Program-made: the position numbers and the translations under genes
IMG/VR virus record: IMGVR_UViG_3300033979_000007
Coordinates: 1 to 42,667 of that record
Reading direction: 5' to 3' (one strand)
Length of the DNA: 42,667 nucleotides
Source: a virus
The notes under the pieces: model-generated
What the model saw: the letters and a program-made list of their open reading frames with translations, nothing else
Told to the model about the DNA's origin: nothing
Databases searched by the model: none
Shown here: in pieces, positions 40,950-42,667 of the stretch
How positions within the stretch are numbered: position 1 is the first letter of the stretch
Layout of the letters: each line of letters starts with the position of its first letter

Positions 40950-40978
40950 ATTGTAACAGAAGAATCTCCTTCTGTCAA
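40950..40978 (-). promoter_or_regulatory. Sigma70-type promoter of gp32
   Basis: On the minus strand a perfect -35 TTGACA (40978-40973) and a -10 TACAAT (40955-40950), one base from consensus, are separated by 17 bases. Transcription should start near 40943, giving a leader of about 57 bases before the gp32 ATG at 40886. It is the only near-consensus host-type promoter I found in the window. Confidence 0.88.
40956..40975 (-). promoter_or_regulatory. 20-bp dyad (possible operator) in gp32 promoter spacer
   Basis: A perfect inverted repeat, ACAGAAG-N6-CTTCTGT, fills the spacer of the gp32 promoter, overlapping three bases of the -35 and abutting the -10. A DNA-binding repressor there would compete directly with RNA polymerase. 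The dyad is not in the gp32 transcript, so it would act as DNA. Confidence 0.5.
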
Positions 40979-40989
40979 GTGATATTTAG

Positions 40990-41307
40990 TCACCATTGCA
41001 TAGAAGGATCATTTAGATCCTCCCATTCCCATTTGCTGATGGGATCCTTTCTTTCATCGACAACAGCCTGACACTCAAACTTGACCTCTTGTATTGTCTT
41101 TTCTCCCCATGTGCGACGAGGATTAGCACACATATAGCAACGAGGATTGCCACAGTTCATGGCATGTTTCTTGTGTAACTTGTGCTTATTGTTGTCGTTG
41201 TAATACCCATGATCGTGGGTCTTAGCGATATCAAACTGTCGTTCGATATGTCTGTCTTTCTGTTGAAATCTCTTTTGTCGTTTAGTCTTGGAGTAACTCA
41301 TATCCAT
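40990..41307 (-). CDS. Small Cys/His-rich protein of T4-like phages
   Basis: This is a 105-residue protein. I chose the ATG at 41307 because GGAGA lies seven bases upstream; the next ATG (41301) is too far from it. It is basic and His-rich, with HKLHKKHAMNCGNPRCYMC at residues 42-60. C52, C57 and C60, together with nearby His, could hold zinc. ANPRRTWGEKTIQEVKFE follows. The CGNPxCxMCxNPR element recurs in small proteins of T4-like phages, but I know no demonstrated function. It overlaps the 62-residue gene by 26 bases and lies in the replication cluster between gp59 and gp32, so a nucleic-acid role is possible. Transcribed leftwards with gp59. Confidence 0.75.
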   Translation of the reverse strand: MDMSYSKTKRQKRFQQKDRHIERQFDIAKTHDHGYYNDNNKHKLHKKHAMNCGNPRCYMCANPRRTWGEKTIQEVKFECQAVVDERKDPISKWEWEDLNDPSMQW

Positions 41308-41470
41308 AGATAATCTCCATATAATATAGAACTTCATCTGATGGCAGCCAAATAGTTTGTGTATCTTTACATACTAGAACCATTCGACCTTCTTCATTGA
41401 ATGTTCTAAAGTAATACCCATCTGCAACTTGCAATAGAATATCTGACGCTTTACCCTGTAGAGTTTCCAT
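41282..41470 (-). CDS. Small protein of unknown function
   Basis: This 62-residue protein starts at an ATG that lies 20 bases inside the end of gp59, with a strong AAGGAG seven bases before it. I do not recognise it. It is acidic-neutral with a strand-rich look (LLQVADGYYFRTFNEEGRMV, then LVCKDTQTIWLPSDEVLYYM), perhaps a single small beta fold. The overlap with genes on both sides suggests coupled translation with gp59 and the Cys/His-rich gene. The strong ribosome site argues that it is real. Confidence 0.65.
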   Translation of the reverse strand: METLQGKASDILLQVADGYYFRTFNEEGRMVLVCKDTQTIWLPSDEVLYYMEIIYGYELLQD

Positions 41471-42059
41471 TTACTTTCTCCTTGAGTATGGCTTTGATTC
41501 TATCCGAGTCATACTTTAGGAAGGGTCTATACTTTCGGACTTTCAAAGCAAGTCTTGACCAAATGATATCATCATCTCCTAAGTATTTATCAAACTTATC
41601 AGTATAGGGTATGAAATCATTTAGAATGACCGCAGACTCAAAAGCAATAGATTGACGGAGAGTAAGATTGATAATATGAGGATACTCCCCATCGACAATA
41701 CTAAAAGCACGTTTACAATCGTGTTCAAATACTCTGTCCATGTCATTCTTGAAGATATATGAGAGTGATTGTTGTCGCTTCTGTAACTCATAAAACGCTC
41801 CATGTGCATCTTCCTCAAGCATGTCTGTTATATAATGCCGATCTTCTAAGAAGTTTGCAATGTAGAAGTTTTTCAACTCCTCGGCATTATATAGTTTCGC
41901 AACCTTTTCAAAGAATGCCTTATCGTTACGCTTTAGATATGACTCCTTAGTTGCACGGAGTTTACCGTTCATCTGAAAGAAGTCATACTTAGCACTAGTG
42001 AAATGAGTTCGCAAGGCTAAGAATAACAGATATGCACCATATCCTGAGAAGTGTTTCAT
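41451..42059 (-). CDS. 59: Helicase loader gp59
   Basis: This 202-residue protein (T4 gp59: 217) matches the loader of the gp41 helicase: GYGAYLLFLALRTHFTSAKY, then LKRNDKAFFEKVAKLYNAEE, NFYIANFLEDRHYITDM and QSLSYIFKNDMDRVFEHDCK, and the C-terminal LNDFIPYTDKFDKYLGDDDI. It is an all-helical protein that binds forked DNA and gp32 and places gp41 on it. Its gene lies upstream of gp32 in the same leftward direction. Two small genes lie between them. The ribosome site before the ATG at 42059 is weak. The upstream gene ends eight bases before, so translation may be coupled. Confidence 0.92.
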   Translation of the reverse strand: MKHFSGYGAYLLFLALRTHFTSAKYDFFQMNGKLRATKESYLKRNDKAFFEKVAKLYNAEELKNFYIANFLEDRHYITDMLEEDAHGAFYELQKRQQSLSYIFKNDMDRVFEHDCKRAFSIVDGEYPHIINLTLRQSIAFESAVILNDFIPYTDKFDKYLGDDDIIWSRLALKVRKYRPFLKYDSDRIKAILKEKVNGNSTG

Positions 42060-42067
42060 TTTATCCG

Positions 42068-42667
42068 TTAGATATATGATGAATCGGTACGATAACGCTT
42101 CATGGTATCTTCCATAGTCTGTGCTGTGATACCAGCATCATCTAAGGTCTGCTTATTGATAGTATATTCAGCACCATGAATCAATACTTTGCCGATTGCT
42201 TCCTGTTTCAACTTCTCAAATGATTCACGAATGGCCTCACGGTGAGCATCTAACAGAGTTTTCTTACTGCCATCATCAAGAGTCCAACCTTTGGTAAGAA
42301 AGTTGCTTAGACGATACTGATGGTTCTTACTATTCTGATCATTATTAATCTTGAGGATCTTATTCTTGATACAGTCAAACGTCTCACGGTTGATATAGAG
42401 TTTGTCTTCCGCAGGAACAAATGAAACCTTGCAATGCTTATAGTCAAAGTGACTCAGTAGTTCCTCACGAGTCTTATACTTGGTGAGAATATACTGTGCC
42501 TGTGTCTTAGTGTTATTGATAACATCAAGAATGTTTGTATTGTGCATATAAGACATCATTTCGGAACGTGACCATTCCGTGTCTGCAAAAGGAACATCAT
42601 CAAAGATTGAATTGATAGGTGTGATAGGATTGTAGGCATCCGCCATTGCCTTTTTCGCCGCTTCTTC
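42068..42667 (-). CDS. Unidentified protein in replication cluster (5' end outside window)
   Basis: The reading frame is open to the right edge. A candidate ATG at 42646-42644 gives 192 residues (MADAYNPITPINSIFDDVPF), but no well-placed ribosome site lies ahead of it. The seven codons before it are coding-like (EEAAKKA), so the gene probably begins outside the window. I do not recognise the family. The protein is helical and charged, with EMMSYMHNTNILDVINN, KTREELLSHFDYKHCKVSFV and a final KQTLDDAGITAQTMEDTMKR. It lies eight bases before gp59 in the same direction, so a link to late transcription or replication is possible, but nothing in the sequence proves it. Confidence 0.6.
   Translation of the reverse strand, partial: EEAAKKAMADAYNPITPINSIFDDVPFADTEWSRSEMMSYMHNTNILDVINNTKTQAQYILTKYKTREELLSHFDYKHCKVSFVPAEDKLYINRETFDCIKNKILKINNDQNSKNHQYRLSNFLTKGWTLDDGSKKTLLDAHREAIRESFEKLKQEAIGKVLIHGAEYTINKQTLDDAGITAQTMEDTMKRYRTDSSYI

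Overview
The window looks like part of a T4-superfamily myovirus genome (contractile tail), of the broad type seen in marine, cyanobacterial and alphaproteobacterial T4-like phages. The evidence is a near-complete set of T4-type baseplate genes (gp53, gp25, gp6, a gp7-like protein, gp8, gp48, gp54, gp26), head completion protein gp4, and the replication proteins gp32 and gp59. There are also cyanophage-style features: a DUF4815 structural protein, long Asn/Ala-rich fibre proteins with VGIGT motifs, and an S74 chaperone domain. The DNA is AT-rich, tightly packed and has no tRNA, integrase, IS or CRISPR. I cannot name the host or the exact phage.

Layout. (1) Positions 1-16661, minus strand: a locus of about a dozen fibre and structural genes. 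It holds very large coiled-coil fibres, two LamG-type (concanavalin-like) proteins, a fibre with a self-cleaving S74 domain, and several small accessory proteins. Modules have been copied between genes, and a 63-bp tandem array runs off the left edge. (2) Positions 16673-35110, minus strand: a 2044-residue DUF4815 protein and then, reading back upstream, gp8, a gp7-like protein, gp6, gp25, a gp5-type spike without lysozyme, a probable OB-fold protein, a gp27-like hub candidate, gp53, a conserved structural protein and gp4. Transcription runs right to left from gp4 into the fibres. Many genes touch by TAATG stop/start overlaps, and some gaps carry T4-late-like TATAAATA motifs. (3) Positions 35159-39922, plus strand: a divergent block of gp48, gp54, gp26, a small gp51-like protein and a 755-residue tail protein with a phage tail lysozyme domain and a BPSL0067-type (NlpC/P60-like) domain. 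A hairpin terminator separates it from the convergent gp32. (4) Positions 39954-42667, minus strand: gp32 with a near-consensus sigma70 promoter, a small Cys/His protein, a 62-residue protein, helicase loader gp59, and an unidentified protein that runs off the right edge.

How it works together. The wedge proteins (gp53, 25, 6, 7, 8 and DUF4815) surround a hub (spike, OB protein, gp27-like) capped by gp48/gp54, from which the tube starts. The lysozyme activity that T4 builds into gp5 appears to sit instead in the 755-residue protein. The most notable signals are a correctly phased T TTT TTT slippery site just before the gp26 stop, with the next gene open in the -1 frame; a 20-bp dyad filling the spacer of the gp32 promoter; a domain inserted into one LamG protein; and extensive module shuffling and repeat expansion in the fibres.
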